Shown here: one piece after another, positions 15,612 to 24,157 of the stretch
Numbering within the stretch: the stretch's first letter is position 1
Layout of the letters: each line of letters opens with the position of its first letter
NCBI GenBank assembly: GCA_026392935.1
Contig: JAPLBE010000012.1
Span: 51,261 to 115,260, forward strand
Direction: 5' to 3'
DNA from: Actinomycetota bacterium
Lineage (GTDB): Bacteria > Actinomycetota > Actinomycetes > Nanopelagicales > Nanopelagicaceae
DNA: 64,000 nucleotides
Program-made: the position numbers and the translations under genes
The notes under the pieces: model-generated
The model's input: only the letters and a program-made list of their open reading frames with translations
What the model was told of the DNA's origin: nothing
Database searches by the model: none

Positions 15612-18449
15612 TTATGAGCAACCAGATGTGTTTCCACATCCTTCGCATACAAAACATGCACCTGACATACGCATCTTCACACCACATGTCATACACAGTG
15701 GAGCATCTGATTTGATTCCCATTGATTCAAGAAGATCAGAAGATGATCCGATTGTTGCAGCAAGTGGTGCTGCTTCAATCTTTACTGCTACCGGCTTTAC
15801 TTCAGCTTTTGCAACCGCAGGAGCCGCCACAACCGCAGGTGCTTTTGGGGTATCAGCACTCGCTATAGGCGCATATTCTCCGCCGTTATCTAGTGCAGCT
15901 GCGCGCTCTGCTGATGTGTAGAGACCCATTGCTGAACGCTGTTCGAATGGGAGGTAATCAAGAGCCAAGCGACGGAAGATGTAATCCATCATTGACTGTG
16001 CCATGCGGATATCCGCATCGTCTGTCATACCTGCTGGTTCGAAGCGAAGGTTTGTGAACTTCTCTACGAATGTTTCTAGTGGAACTCCGTACTGAAGTCC
16101 GATAGATACGGCGATCGAGAATGCATCCATGACACCGGCAAGAGTTGAACCCTGCTTACCGAGCTTTAGGAATACTTCACCAAGTGCGCCATCTGCGTAG
16201 GCACCTGCTGTCATGTAACCCTCTGCGCCACCAACTGAGAATGATGTTGTTGTTGCAGGACGTGACTTAGGTAGGCGCTTACGAACCGGAGCTGCTGCAG
16301 CTTCAACTGGAGCATCCTTCTTCTTCGCTTTGCCATCTGAAAGTGGCTGACCGACTTTGCAGTTATCGCGATACACAGCGAGTGCCTTGATGCCCATGCG
16401 CCATGCTTCGAGGTGAACTTCTTCTACTTCTTCAACAGTTGCATCTTCAGGAAGATTTACTGTCTTTGAAATTGCACCAGATAGGAATGGCTGGCATGCA
16501 GCCATCATGCGTACGTGGCCCATTGGAGCAATTGATCGTGTTCCAAGTGCACAGTCGAATACTTCATAGTGCTCAGTCTTCAAGCCAGGAGCATCGATGA
16601 CGTGACCATTTGCTGCGATAAATTCAACTATCGCTTCAATAGTTTCTTCGGAGTATCCGAGTTTGCGAAGAGCCTGAGGAACTGTCTGGTTAACGATCTG
16701 CATAGATCCGCCACCGACAAGCTTCTTGAACTTAACGAGTGAGAAGTCTGGCTCGATACCTGTTGTATCGCAATCCATCATCAGACCAATTGTTCCTGTT
16801 GGTGCAAGAACTGAGATCTGCGCGTTGCGCCATCCGTTCTTATCCCCTGTTGAAAGACATGCATCCCATGCCTTATTTGCTTCTGCCCATACATCGATAT
16901 CAAGAGTTGTCTCTTGCTTCGCTGCAGATGAAGCGGCTGCATGCTTGCGCATTACGCGCGCATGTGGCTTAGCATTTTGTGCAAAACCTGCGTATGGTCC
17001 AACGATGCCTGCGAGTTCTGCAGAGCGCTTATAAGTTGTTCCAGTAAGAAGTGATGTGATTGCACCAGCTAGCGCACGGCCACCTTCTGAATCGTAAGCA
17101 AGGCCTGATGCCATAAGGAGTGCGCCAAGGTTTGCGTAACCGATTCCGAGCTGACGGTAGGCACGAGTTGTGTCACCAATCGCCTCTGTTGGGAAATCTG
17201 CGAAACAGATTGAGATATCCATCGCGGTGATGATCAAATCGGATGCGCGAGCAAATGTCTTTGCATCAAATGAACCATCTGCATTGAGGAACTTCATCAA
17301 GTTAAGTGAAGCCAAGTTACATGATGAGTTATCGAGTGACATGTACTCAGAGCAAGGGTTAGACGCATTGATGCGACCTGACTCTGGAGTTGTGTGCCAA
17401 TCATTGATTGTGTCATCAAATTGAACTCCTGGATCAGCACATGCCCATGCAGCTTGTGCGATCTTTGTGAAGAGTTCACGTGCATCAACGGTGTCAATAA
17501 CTTCACCAGTTGAACGCGCTGTTAAACCAAATTGCTCACCATTTTCAACGGCCTTCATGAACTTATCTGAAAGGCGCACTGAGTTATTTGCATTCTGGTA
17601 CTGAACAGAGATGATGTCTTTTCCACCAAGGTCCATATCGAAGCCAGCATCGCGAAGTGCGCGAATCTTGTCTTCTTCGTTGACCTTTGTTTCGATGAAT
17701 TCTTCGATATCTGGGTGATCTACATCGAGTACAACCATCTTTGCAGCGCGACGGGTTGCGCCACCAGATTTGATTGTTCCCGCAGATGCATCTGCACCGC
17801 GCATAAATGAAACTGGACCAGATGCAGTTCCACCTGACTTAAGTAATTCCTTTGCAGAGCGGATACGTGAAAGATTAAGACCGGCACCAGAGCCACCCTT
17901 AAAGATCATTCCTTCTTCGCGGTACCAATTAAGAATTGATTCCATAGTGTCATCAACAGACAAGATAAAGCATGCAGATACTTGCTGTGGGGCAGCAGTT
18001 CCGACGTTAAACCACACTGGAGAGTTGAATGAGAAGATCTGATGCATGAGCATGTAGGTAAGTTCGTGCTCGAAAATTGTTGCATCTTTCTCAGTTGCAA
18101 AGTAACCGAACTCTTTTCCAGCTTTTGTATATGTTAAAACTACGCGATCAATTACCTGCTTAAGAGACCACTCACGGTTCTCAGCACCGACTGCTCCGCG
18201 GAAGTACTTGGTCGTTACGATTGTTGATGCGTTTACTGACCAGAAGTCTGCAAACTCAACACCGCGTTGTTCGAAAACAACTTCGCCTGTCTTCCAATTT
18301 TGTTGAACAACGTCACGACGTTCCCACTTGACTTCGTCGTAAGGGTGAATTCCCTCAGTTGTATAAATACGATCGATCGTTAAGCCCTTACCTTTTACGG
18401 TGTTATGAGCTTTGATCTTTATTGGCCGGTTGATGACCGTCTCTGACAT
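15612..18449 (-). CDS. nrdJ: vitamin B12-dependent ribonucleotide reductase (class II)
   Basis: 945-residue adenosylcobalamin-dependent reductase that makes deoxynucleotides in the cytoplasm without oxygen-generated radicals. Seen: FNSPVWFNVG at the N-terminal core, active-site NPCSEYMSLD with the radical/thiol Cys-Glu motif, the phosphate-binding APTGTIGLMMDCD, an Ala/Lys/Val-rich linker, and a C-terminal Cys-rich zinc-like tail (CMTCGVKMR...CEGC). It is 3 nt behind nrdR and ends at a strong terminator. The organism therefore needs cobalamin; no B12 gene or riboswitch was seen here. Confidence 0.95.
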   Translation of the reverse strand: MSETVINRPIKIKAHNTVKGKGLTIDRIYTTEGIHPYDEVKWERRDVVQQNWKTGEVVFEQRGVEFADFWSVNASTIVTTKYFRGAVGAENREWSLKQVIDRVVLTYTKAGKEFGYFATEKDATIFEHELTYMLMHQIFSFNSPVWFNVGTAAPQQVSACFILSVDDTMESILNWYREEGMIFKGGSGAGLNLSRIRSAKELLKSGGTASGPVSFMRGADASAGTIKSGGATRRAAKMVVLDVDHPDIEEFIETKVNEEDKIRALRDAGFDMDLGGKDIISVQYQNANNSVRLSDKFMKAVENGEQFGLTARSTGEVIDTVDARELFTKIAQAAWACADPGVQFDDTINDWHTTPESGRINASNPCSEYMSLDNSSCNLASLNLMKFLNADGSFDAKTFARASDLIITAMDISICFADFPTEAIGDTTRAYRQLGIGYANLGALLMASGLAYDSEGGRALAGAITSLLTGTTYKRSAELAGIVGPYAGFAQNAKPHARVMRKHAAASSAAKQETTLDIDVWAEANKAWDACLSTGDKNGWRNAQISVLAPTGTIGLMMDCDTTGIEPDFSLVKFKKLVGGGSMQIVNQTVPQALRKLGYSEETIEAIVEFIAANGHVIDAPGLKTEHYEVFDCALGTRSIAPMGHVRMMAACQPFLSGAISKTVNLPEDATVEEVEEVHLEAWRMGIKALAVYRDNCKVGQPLSDGKAKKKDAPVEAAAAPVRKRLPKSRPATTTSFSVGGAEGYMTAGAYADGALGEVFLKLGKQGSTLAGVMDAFSIAVSIGLQYGVPLETFVEKFTNLRFEPAGMTDDADIRMAQSMMDYIFRRLALDYLPFEQRSAMGLYTSAERAAALDNGGEYAPIASADTPKAPAVVAAPAVAKAEVKPVAVKIEAAPLAATIGSSSDLLESMGIKSDAPLCMTCGVKMRMSGACFVCEGCGNTSGCS

Positions 18450-18452
18450 GTG

Positions 18453-18977
18453 TTATTTCCCCGTCTTCTGATTAAGTGTTTCTGTTGATTTTTCTGGTGT
18501 TGTTACTGCTGTTGTTGCCTGATTTGCATTCGATGGGAGGGCGCGGAGAAGAGCTATCTCACCTTCGAAATCTTCAAGGGAGGCAAAGTTACGGTACACA
18601 GACGCGTAACGCAGGTAAGCCACCTCATCGAGTTCGCGGAGTGGCGCAAGAATTGCCATTCCTACTTCTTGAGCTTCGATTTCTGCTTGACCTGTAGAGC
18701 GAAGTGTTTCTTCAACTCGCTGGGCCAAGAGAACCAAATCATCTTCATCTACTGGACGACCCTGGCACGCCTTGCGAACGCCCACAAGAACTTTCTCGCG
18801 GCTAAATGGCTCGGTAGCACCTGATCGTTTGATGATGTTGAGCAGAGCTACCTCTTGTGTAGAAAAGCGCTGTCCACATTTAGGGCATTCGCGGCGACGA
18901 CGTATTTCTGTGCCATCTAGGACCGGGCGAGAGTCCACAACTCGGGAATCATCATGTCTGCAGAACGGACAAATCAT
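18453..18977 (-). CDS. nrdR: transcriptional repressor NrdR
   Basis: 174-residue nucleotide-sensing repressor of reductase genes. N-terminal zinc ribbon with MICPFCRH and [11 protein letters not shown], then an ATP-cone (VIKRSG-like [28 protein letters not shown]). The last 30 residues are a Thr/Ala-rich tail beyond the usual family length of about 150. Start ATG with GGGAG upstream. Cotranscribed with nrdJ, which it most likely controls. Confidence 0.95.
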   Translation of the reverse strand: MICPFCRHDDSRVVDSRPVLDGTEIRRRRECPKCGQRFSTQEVALLNIIKRSGATEPFSREKVLVGVRKACQGRPVDEDDLVLLAQRVEETLRSTGQAEIEAQEVGMAILAPLRELDEVAYLRYASVYRNFASLEDFEGEIALLRALPSNANQATTAVTTPEKSTETLNQKTGK

Positions 18978-19086
18978 TTCGGCGTGTCTCCCTTCGAATG
19001 CTCAGTTTTTCCCAAATTCGGGTGTATTGGCGAATTGGTTAAACTACCCTAAAAACACTACTAATGGAAGTTTTTACCGCTTCGAC

Positions 19087-19102
19087 CCCTACATCTAGTG
19101 GG
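19087..19102 (-). promoter_or_regulatory. candidate NrdR box
   Basis: CCCTACATCTAGTGGG is an imperfect palindrome about 110 nt upstream of nrdR and resembles actinobacterial NrdR boxes. A weaker ACACTACTAATGG-like copy lies about 31 bp nearer the gene (19055-19067), a helical-phase spacing expected for paired boxes. Autoregulation of nrdR-nrdJ is inferred. Confidence 0.4.
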
Positions 19103-19174
19103 AACTATAAAGCAAATCTTGAGGGTTTGCAGGATGAATCACCTGCCATTTTTTCGTGTCGCGCCTACCAAGCC

Positions 19175-19537
19175 TTACTTAAGGGGAATGCGGACCTTCT
19201 GCCCTGCTGAGAGGTCGACTGAGGCCAAAGAGTTCACGGAGATGATTTCAGAGACGAGCGAGCGCACATCCCCGCGATCTGAGGTCATACGAGTAGCTAG
19301 CGACCATACGGTCTCCCCTGGAGCCACTGTGACGGTGATAAATGAGGTTGTCACAGCTGGGGCCGCATCTGTTCCGGCGCCCGCCTTAGCGCTGACTATT
19401 GAGCCTAGGACGATAGCAAGAGAGAGAACCACAAGGGAGCGTGCCAAACGACCACGGCGATTTAGAACAAGGCCGGACGGACGGACGTTTGAAAAATCTG
19501 CGTAAAAGCCTTGATTTACACTGGTTATAGCGCTCAT
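19175..19537 (-). CDS. LysM-domain membrane protein, SOS-linked (YneA-like)
   Basis: 120 residues: a basic N-terminus (RRGRLAR), one membrane segment (about residues 33-50) and a C-terminal LysM peptidoglycan-binding domain (VAPGETVWSLATRM...INSLASVDLSAGQKVRIP pattern). Divergent from lexA across two LexA boxes, so it is almost certainly SOS-induced. This arrangement matches actinobacterial and Bacillus SOS division inhibitors (YneA/DivS-type), which act at the septum; that function is inferred from context. AGGAG ribosome site before the ATG. Confidence 0.85.
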   Translation of the reverse strand: MSAITSVNQGFYADFSNVRPSGLVLNRRGRLARSLVVLSLAIVLGSIVSAKAGAGTDAAPAVTTSFITVTVAPGETVWSLATRMTSDRGDVRSLVSEIISVNSLASVDLSAGQKVRIPLK

Positions 19538-19579
19538 GGTTCTGATCTCCTGCCACTGCTAAACCTTGGGGAAGGTTTT

Positions 19580-19593
19580 CGAACACTTGTTCG
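19580..19593. promoter_or_regulatory. LexA box 1
   Basis: CGAACACTTGTTCG, matching the actinobacterial/Bacillus SOS consensus with perfect CGAAC and GTTCG half-sites. It lies about 43 nt before the LysM gene start. Confidence 0.92.
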
Positions 19594-19638
19594 ATAGGAA
19601 AACCATACAGCCCCCCACCGACACCTGCAAGTTAATTT

Positions 19639-19652
19639 CGAACATTTGTTTG
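19639..19652. promoter_or_regulatory. LexA box 2
   Basis: CGAACATTTGTTTG, one mismatch from the consensus, 33 nt upstream of the lexA start. With box 1 it allows LexA to repress both divergent genes and itself. Confidence 0.85.
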
Positions 19653-19684
19653 AATTTATCCCCAACCTGTGGAATCATCTGTGC

Positions 19685-20335
19685 ATGACCAAAAAGACCG
19701 ACTCCCCAGCAGGCAAGGCTGAGCTCTCAGCTCGCCAAATCAGCATCCTCGAGTTCATCAAGAGCTCCTCAGAATCCCAGGGCTACGCCCCATCCATGCG
19801 CGAGATCGGCGATGCCGCCGGCCTGAACTCCCCCGCATCAGTTAAATACCAACTCGATATTCTCGAAGAGAAAGGTTTCATCCGCCGCGATGACAACCGC
19901 GGTCGCGCCATGGAAGTTGTACTTCCTGAACACCTGACTGGCGAAAGTGCGCACACAGATAAGACTCGTTTTATTCCACTGGTTGGTTCTATTGCAGCCG
20001 GCGTTCCCATCACTGCCGATCAACAAGTTGAAGAAACTCTGCCGCTTCCCGAATCACTTGTCGGCAAGGGCGATCTCTTCATGCTTAAGGTCAAGGGCGA
20101 ATCAATGATCGATGCAGCAATCTGCGATGGCGATTACGTTGTTATTCGTCAGCAGAAAGATGCAAACAATGGCGAGATCGTTGCTGCAATGATCGATGGC
20201 GAAGCCACAGTAAAAACTTTCTCACGCAAAGGTGGCCACATCTGGCTACTTCCTGCAAACGATGATTTCGCGCCAATCGATGGCGATCACTGCGAGATCC
20301 TCGGAAAAGTTACTGCAGTCCTTCGCTCTATTTAA
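19685..20335 (+). CDS. lexA: SOS repressor LexA
   Basis: 216-residue repressor/self-protease. N-terminal winged helix ([30 protein letters not shown]), self-cleavage site Ala-Gly in SIAAGVPI, catalytic Ser in [11 protein letters not shown] and Lys in [10 protein letters not shown]. The ATG at 19685 is chosen because MTKKTDS fits the family; an in-frame upstream ATG at 19646 lies inside LexA box 2 and is unlikely. Controls the SOS response with RecA as co-protease. Confidence 0.96.
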   Translation: MTKKTDSPAGKAELSARQISILEFIKSSSESQGYAPSMREIGDAAGLNSPASVKYQLDILEEKGFIRRDDNRGRAMEVVLPEHLTGESAHTDKTRFIPLVGSIAAGVPITADQQVEETLPLPESLVGKGDLFMLKVKGESMIDAAICDGDYVVIRQQKDANNGEIVAAMIDGEATVKTFSRKGGHIWLLPANDDFAPIDGDHCEILGKVTAVLRSI

Positions 20336-20671
20336 TTACTTCTTCTCTACATCCTTCAATATTGTGTGAATCTCTTCTGCCATTCGCTTGATTTCAGCTA
20401 GTTCTAATAGCGATGCCTCGTGCGTTTCACTAATCTTTTGATCCACCGCTACCGAGGCCACGCTCTGCCCCACCATAATGATGGAGAGCAGTACCAACTG
20501 CAGAAACGTCTGCGCAATCCACGCCACGATAATGACTACATCGCCAGTGCGTAGCGCTGCTGGCAAGGAAACCAAGGCAATCGCTGCGAATAAATAGGCA
20601 CACCACATCGTTGAAACTAGCGATGTGATCTTCTCGGCTACTCGACGGTTAAATGCATTGATGCGGTTCAT
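20336..20671 (-). CDS. small two-helix membrane protein, conserved actinobacterial type
   Basis: 111 residues with two membrane segments (about residues 22-40 and 46-68: MWCAYLFAAIALVSL and IVAWIAQTFLQLVLLSIIMVGQ) and a charged C-terminal helix predicted to be coiled (residues 75-111). The WIAQTFLQLVLL segment resembles DUF1003/low-affinity iron permease-like small membrane proteins; no function is established by this. Convergent and touching lexA. Likely leaderless (see promoter). Confidence 0.75.
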   Translation of the reverse strand: MNRINAFNRRVAEKITSLVSTMWCAYLFAAIALVSLPAALRTGDVVIIVAWIAQTFLQLVLLSIIMVGQSVASVAVDQKISETHEASLLELAEIKRMAEEIHTILKDVEKK

Positions 20672-20677
20672 GTGAGA

Positions 20678-20683
20678 AGCATA
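20678..20683 (-). promoter_or_regulatory. -10 hexamer, leaderless start of the 20671 gene
   Basis: TATGCT on the minus strand, exactly 6 nt before the ATG at 20671, so transcription would begin at or beside the start codon. Confidence 0.55.
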
Positions 20684-20704
20684 GAACTCTTCTTGCCGGT
20701 GCTT

Positions 20705-20710
20705 TATGAT
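20705..20710 (+). promoter_or_regulatory. -10 hexamer, leaderless start of the 20717 gene
   Basis: TATGAT, 6 nt before the ATG at 20717. Divergent from the preceding promoter, about 22 bp apart. Confidence 0.6.
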
Positions 20711-20716
20711 TTAACT

Positions 20717-21268
20717 ATGCCTAAAGACCCAAGTCGCGAAGCTCATTTCCCGGCTATTGAAAAGCGTTACGGCGAGAAGATGGCCCACTGGTTTAAGGTC
20801 ATGAAGGAAGTGAAAGACCTTAAGTATCCAGAGCAAATCGCGCACTTGCGCGAGAATTACGGATTCTCGCAGGCTCATGCGAATGCACTAGTGATGTATT
20901 CACGAGGGTCAACAAGCTCCAAGCGATTTGATACTCCAGCTGATTACTACAAAACCATAAAGCCAGAGCAAGTGAAAACGATTAAGAAGATCTTCAAAAC
21001 GATTACAGAGAAATATCCCAAGACTGAACTAGTTATTGCCTGGAATCAACCCATGCTTAAAATGGGCGATCATTACATCTTTGGCGTATCTGCTGCCACC
21101 AAACACATTCTGATGTCTGCTTGGAGTGATGATGTGCTGGATGCTTTCCGTGACAAACTTGATCACCTTGTTGTGAATAAGAAAACAATCGGGATCCCTA
21201 ATGATTGGGAAGTCGAAGAGAAGTTAATTCTTGCAATGGTGAAGGCCAGAATTGCAGAGACAAAGTAA
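20717..21268 (+). CDS. DUF4287/DUF1801-type (iron-chaperone-like YdhG) protein
   Basis: 183 residues. The N-terminal part (KYGEKM-like RYGEKMAHWFKVM, LRENYGFSQAHANALV) is the DUF4287 helical domain; the C-terminal part (YKTIKPEQVKTIKKIF, HILMSAWSDDVLDAF, VNKKTIGIPNDWEVEE) is a DUF1801/DUF5655-type domain. Function not known with certainty; family is sometimes linked to iron handling. Start chosen at ATG 20717, behind a -10 at 6 nt; an upstream in-frame start adds 15 residues and would place translation inside the promoter. Stop overlaps the next start by 1 nt (TAATG). Confidence 0.85.
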   Translation: MPKDPSREAHFPAIEKRYGEKMAHWFKVMKEVKDLKYPEQIAHLRENYGFSQAHANALVMYSRGSTSSKRFDTPADYYKTIKPEQVKTIKKIFKTITEKYPKTELVIAWNQPMLKMGDHYIFGVSAATKHILMSAWSDDVLDAFRDKLDHLVVNKKTIGIPNDWEVEEKLILAMVKARIAETK

Positions 21269-21999
21269 TGGCAAAGCGCGCACTCTTTATCGAGCACGAC
21301 CACGTTTCACTTGGTGGTCCAATCTGGCGTGCATTTGAAGCTCGCGGATACAGCATTGAAAGATTCTTGATAATCCCAGAAGAGAAGTTTCATACTCCCA
21401 ATGTCACTGTTACTTTCCCTGATTTTTCTCAGTACGACATTATTGTTCCGATGGGCGCACCGTATGGCGCTTATGAAGATGAACGCGTTGGCAATTGGTT
21501 AACACCAGAACTTGCCTTACTTAAGAAAGCACACAACGCGGGCCAACCAATCTTCGGTATTTGTTTCGGCGGGCAAATGATGGCGCGCACATTGGGTGGA
21601 TCTGTATCGCGTGCGCCAGAGGCAGAACTTGGTTGGTATGAAATTCATACAGATGATCCATCGCTCATCTCTAGCGGTCCCTGGTTTGAATACCACTGGG
21701 ATCGTTGGGTCAGCCCTCCCCTAGCCACAGAAATTGCACGCACTGGGTTGGCTGTTCAGGCATTTACTTTAGGTCGCACACTTGCGCTGCAATTTCATCC
21801 AGAGATTGATCCCGAAGTTTTGGATGAATGGCTTGCAATGGAAGGAGGGTGCGCTGAAGTTGAATCAGAGGGCGTTGATCCCGATGAATTACGCGCACAG
21901 ACAAAAGCGCTCCAATCGAAGACCGACCAGAACGCTTTTGACCTTGTCAATACTTTCCTCGACCGCATTGCTATAGCCGAAGTAATTACTGTTGATTAA
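21268..21999 (+). CDS. class I glutamine amidotransferase (GMP-synthase-like)
   Basis: 243 residues with the triad of class I amidotransferases: nucleophile Cys in GICFGGQMMA and His/Glu in LQFHPEID. No synthetase domain is attached, so it is a stand-alone amidase or a partner protein. The sequence is of the GuaA-like stand-alone type rather than PuuD (peptidase C26). Coupled to the upstream DUF4287 gene by a 1-nt overlap; convergent with the amine operon, 7 nt away. Substrate unknown. Confidence 0.88.
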   Translation: MAKRALFIEHDHVSLGGPIWRAFEARGYSIERFLIIPEEKFHTPNVTVTFPDFSQYDIIVPMGAPYGAYEDERVGNWLTPELALLKKAHNAGQPIFGICFGGQMMARTLGGSVSRAPEAELGWYEIHTDDPSLISSGPWFEYHWDRWVSPPLATEIARTGLAVQAFTLGRTLALQFHPEIDPEVLDEWLAMEGGCAEVESEGVDPDELRAQTKALQSKTDQNAFDLVNTFLDRIAIAEVITVD

Positions 22000-22006
22000 T
22001 TATTCA

Positions 22007-22780
22007 TTAAATATCTAACGGCGTTACGTACGCTCCTGAAATACCACCGTCAACAAGGAAGTTTGCTGCCGTAATAAAGCTTGAATCATCACTTGCAAGG
22101 AATGCCACAGCTGCTGCTATCTCGGTTGGCTCGGCAAATCGACCCATAGGAATATGGACCAAGCGACGTGCTGCACGTTCTTTATCTTTAGCAAAGAGTT
22201 CCTGCAGAAGTGGAGTATTTACTGGTCCAGGAGATAGTGCATTCACGCGGATACCCTCACGACCAAATTGCACACCAAGCTCGCGGCTCATTGAAAGCAC
22301 GCCACCCTTTGATGCTGTGTAAGCAATCTGAGATGTTGCAGCGCCCATCGTTGCAACAAATGATGCTGTGTTAATAATCGAGCCCTTTTTCGCTTTCTGC
22401 ATATAAGGAATAACAGCCTTGCAGCATAAGAAAACGCTGGTGGTGTTCACGCGCAATACGCGCTCCCATGCATCGATACCTGTTGTCAGAATCGAATCAT
22501 CATCTGGGGGTGAAATTCCTGCGTTATTAAACGCGATATCGATTCGCCCGTACTTATCGAATGCAACTTTATACATATTCTCTACTTGGGCTGCATTGGT
22601 TACATCTGCATTAACAAAGATGCCACCGACTTCTGTAGCAATCGCATTTCCAGTTGCATCATTAGTATCGACACAGACAACGTGCGCACCCTCTGATGCC
22701 AATCGCTTTGCAGTTGCGGCACCGATACCGCTACCTGCACCAGTGATTACTGCGACTCGTCCTTCTAAACGCTTGCTCAT
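22007..22780 (-). CDS. short-chain dehydrogenase of the amine operon
   Basis: Classical SDR, 257 residues: TGAGSGIGAATAKRL, NNAGISPPDDD, catalytic Ser and Tyr-x3-Lys in NTASFVATMG...YTASKGG, and C-terminal VDGGISGAYVTPLDI. AGGGG ribosome site before ATG. It follows the aldehyde dehydrogenase by 12 nt and is the last gene of a four-gene operon. It may process a hydroxy-acid product (for example succinic semialdehyde/4-hydroxybutyrate level), but this is inference. Confidence 0.9.
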   Translation of the reverse strand: MSKRLEGRVAVITGAGSGIGAATAKRLASEGAHVVCVDTNDATGNAIATEVGGIFVNADVTNAAQVENMYKVAFDKYGRIDIAFNNAGISPPDDDSILTTGIDAWERVLRVNTTSVFLCCKAVIPYMQKAKKGSIINTASFVATMGAATSQIAYTASKGGVLSMSRELGVQFGREGIRVNALSPGPVNTPLLQELFAKDKERAARRLVHIPMGRFAEPTEIAAAVAFLASDDSSFITAANFLVDGGISGAYVTPLDI

Positions 22781-22792
22781 CGTGTCCCCTAG

Positions 22793-24154
22793 TTATTTCT
22801 CAGTTGAGATAAAAACGTTTTTTACCTCAGTAAATGAATCAAGTGCATCTGGTCCAAGCTCTCGCCCTAGACCAGATTGCTTATAACCGCCGAACGGAGT
22901 CCAGTACCGCACAGAAGAATTGGAATTAACAGATAAATTGCCACTTTCTACAGCTCGAGAAACGCGAATTGCTTTGCCTGAATCTTTTGTCCAAATAGAT
23001 CCAGATAAACCGAATTCAGTGTCGTTGGCCTTTGCAATTGCATCATCTTCGCCATCAAATGTCATGACAGATACAACTGGTCCGAAAATTTCATCGTTCC
23101 ATGACTTTGATTTCGTTGAAGTTGGAAGCAAAACCGTTGGTGGCAACCAGAATCCAGCACCCGTTGGTGCGCTACCGGTGAAAGCAATTGGCTCATCCAA
23201 GTACTTTTCGACCGCCGCTTTCTGTTTCGCAGAAATCATTGGACCCATCTCTGATGTTCCAAGTGATGGATCTTCCACGCGGAATTTTTTGACCGCAGCT
23301 TCAAAAGATGACATGAATTTATCAAAGACAGATTTCTCGACGAGAATTCGAGAGCGCGCGCAACAATCTTGTCCAGCGTTATCAAAGACCGCACCTGGTG
23401 CATTGGCTGCAGCTTTTTCAACATCGCTATCGGCAAAGATAATGTTGGCGCTCTTGCCACCGAGTTCTAGAGTGACGCGCTTTACCTGATCGGCGCAGCC
23501 CGCCATAATTGATTTACCGACCTCGGTAGAACCAGTAAAGACAATCTTTCGCACCTTTGGATGCGTGACAAATCGCGCACCAACAATAGATCCCTTACCC
23601 GGAATAACAGTAAAGACATCTTTTGGTAGCCCCGCCTCTAACGCTAATTCACCTAACCGAATTGCAGTCATCGGTGTGTATTCAGCTGGCTTTAATACCA
23701 CTGTATTTCCTGCAGCAAGTGCTGGTGCAAATCCCCACCCTGCAATTGGCATTGGAAAGTTCCAAGGAACAATGACGCCGATAACGCCAAGTGGTTCCTT
23801 AAAAGTTATGTCGATTCCATTAGGTACAGGGATCTGCTTTCCAAATAAACGCTCCGGCGCTGCAGAGTAATAATTCAAAACGTTGGCAACGTTATCTGCT
23901 TCCCACAACGCATTTCCGCGAGTGTGCCCAGAGTTTTCAATCTCTAGCGCCGCAAGTTCTTCACGGTGTGCACTTACAACGGATGCAAAAGAACGCAGCA
24001 ACTTTGCACGATCACCAGGAGCTACATGGCGCCAAGTATCAAATGCTTTATGTGCACGCTCGATTGCAGCATCTGTTGCTGCTTCATCTGCGAGCTGAAT
24101 CTGCTTTACAACCTTTTCGGTTGCAGGGTTGATTACCTCATATACCGAAGACAT
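22793..24154 (-). CDS. aldehyde dehydrogenase (PuuC/betaine aldehyde dehydrogenase-like)
   Basis: NAD(P)-dependent aldehyde dehydrogenase, 453 residues. Seen: oxyanion Asn in GVIVPWNFPMPI, catalytic Glu in TLELGGKSANI, catalytic Cys in NAGQDCCARSRI (GQDC), and EIFGPVVSVMTF. It is somewhat shorter than the usual 480-500. In the operon it follows a glutamine-synthetase-like ligase and an amine permease, so it should oxidise an aminoaldehyde, possibly gamma-glutamylated. Exact substrate not assignable. Confidence 0.93.
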   Translation of the reverse strand: MSSVYEVINPATEKVVKQIQLADEAATDAAIERAHKAFDTWRHVAPGDRAKLLRSFASVVSAHREELAALEIENSGHTRGNALWEADNVANVLNYYSAAPERLFGKQIPVPNGIDITFKEPLGVIGVIVPWNFPMPIAGWGFAPALAAGNTVVLKPAEYTPMTAIRLGELALEAGLPKDVFTVIPGKGSIVGARFVTHPKVRKIVFTGSTEVGKSIMAGCADQVKRVTLELGGKSANIIFADSDVEKAAANAPGAVFDNAGQDCCARSRILVEKSVFDKFMSSFEAAVKKFRVEDPSLGTSEMGPMISAKQKAAVEKYLDEPIAFTGSAPTGAGFWLPPTVLLPTSTKSKSWNDEIFGPVVSVMTFDGEDDAIAKANDTEFGLSGSIWTKDSGKAIRVSRAVESGNLSVNSNSSVRYWTPFGGYKQSGLGRELGPDALDSFTEVKNVFISTEK

Positions 24155-24157
24155 GAC

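Noticed and set aside
18978..19174. B12 riboswitch before nrdR-nrdJ
   Set aside because: The 197-nt gap is short and no B12-box-like sequence was seen.
19646..19684. Upstream in-frame start for LexA
   Set aside because: It lies within LexA box 2 and adds residues absent from the family.
21268..21999. PuuD-type gamma-glutamyl-GABA hydrolase for the adjacent amine operon
   Set aside because: It belongs to the GuaA-like stand-alone amidotransferases and is coupled to an unrelated DUF4287 gene on the opposite strand to the amine operon.
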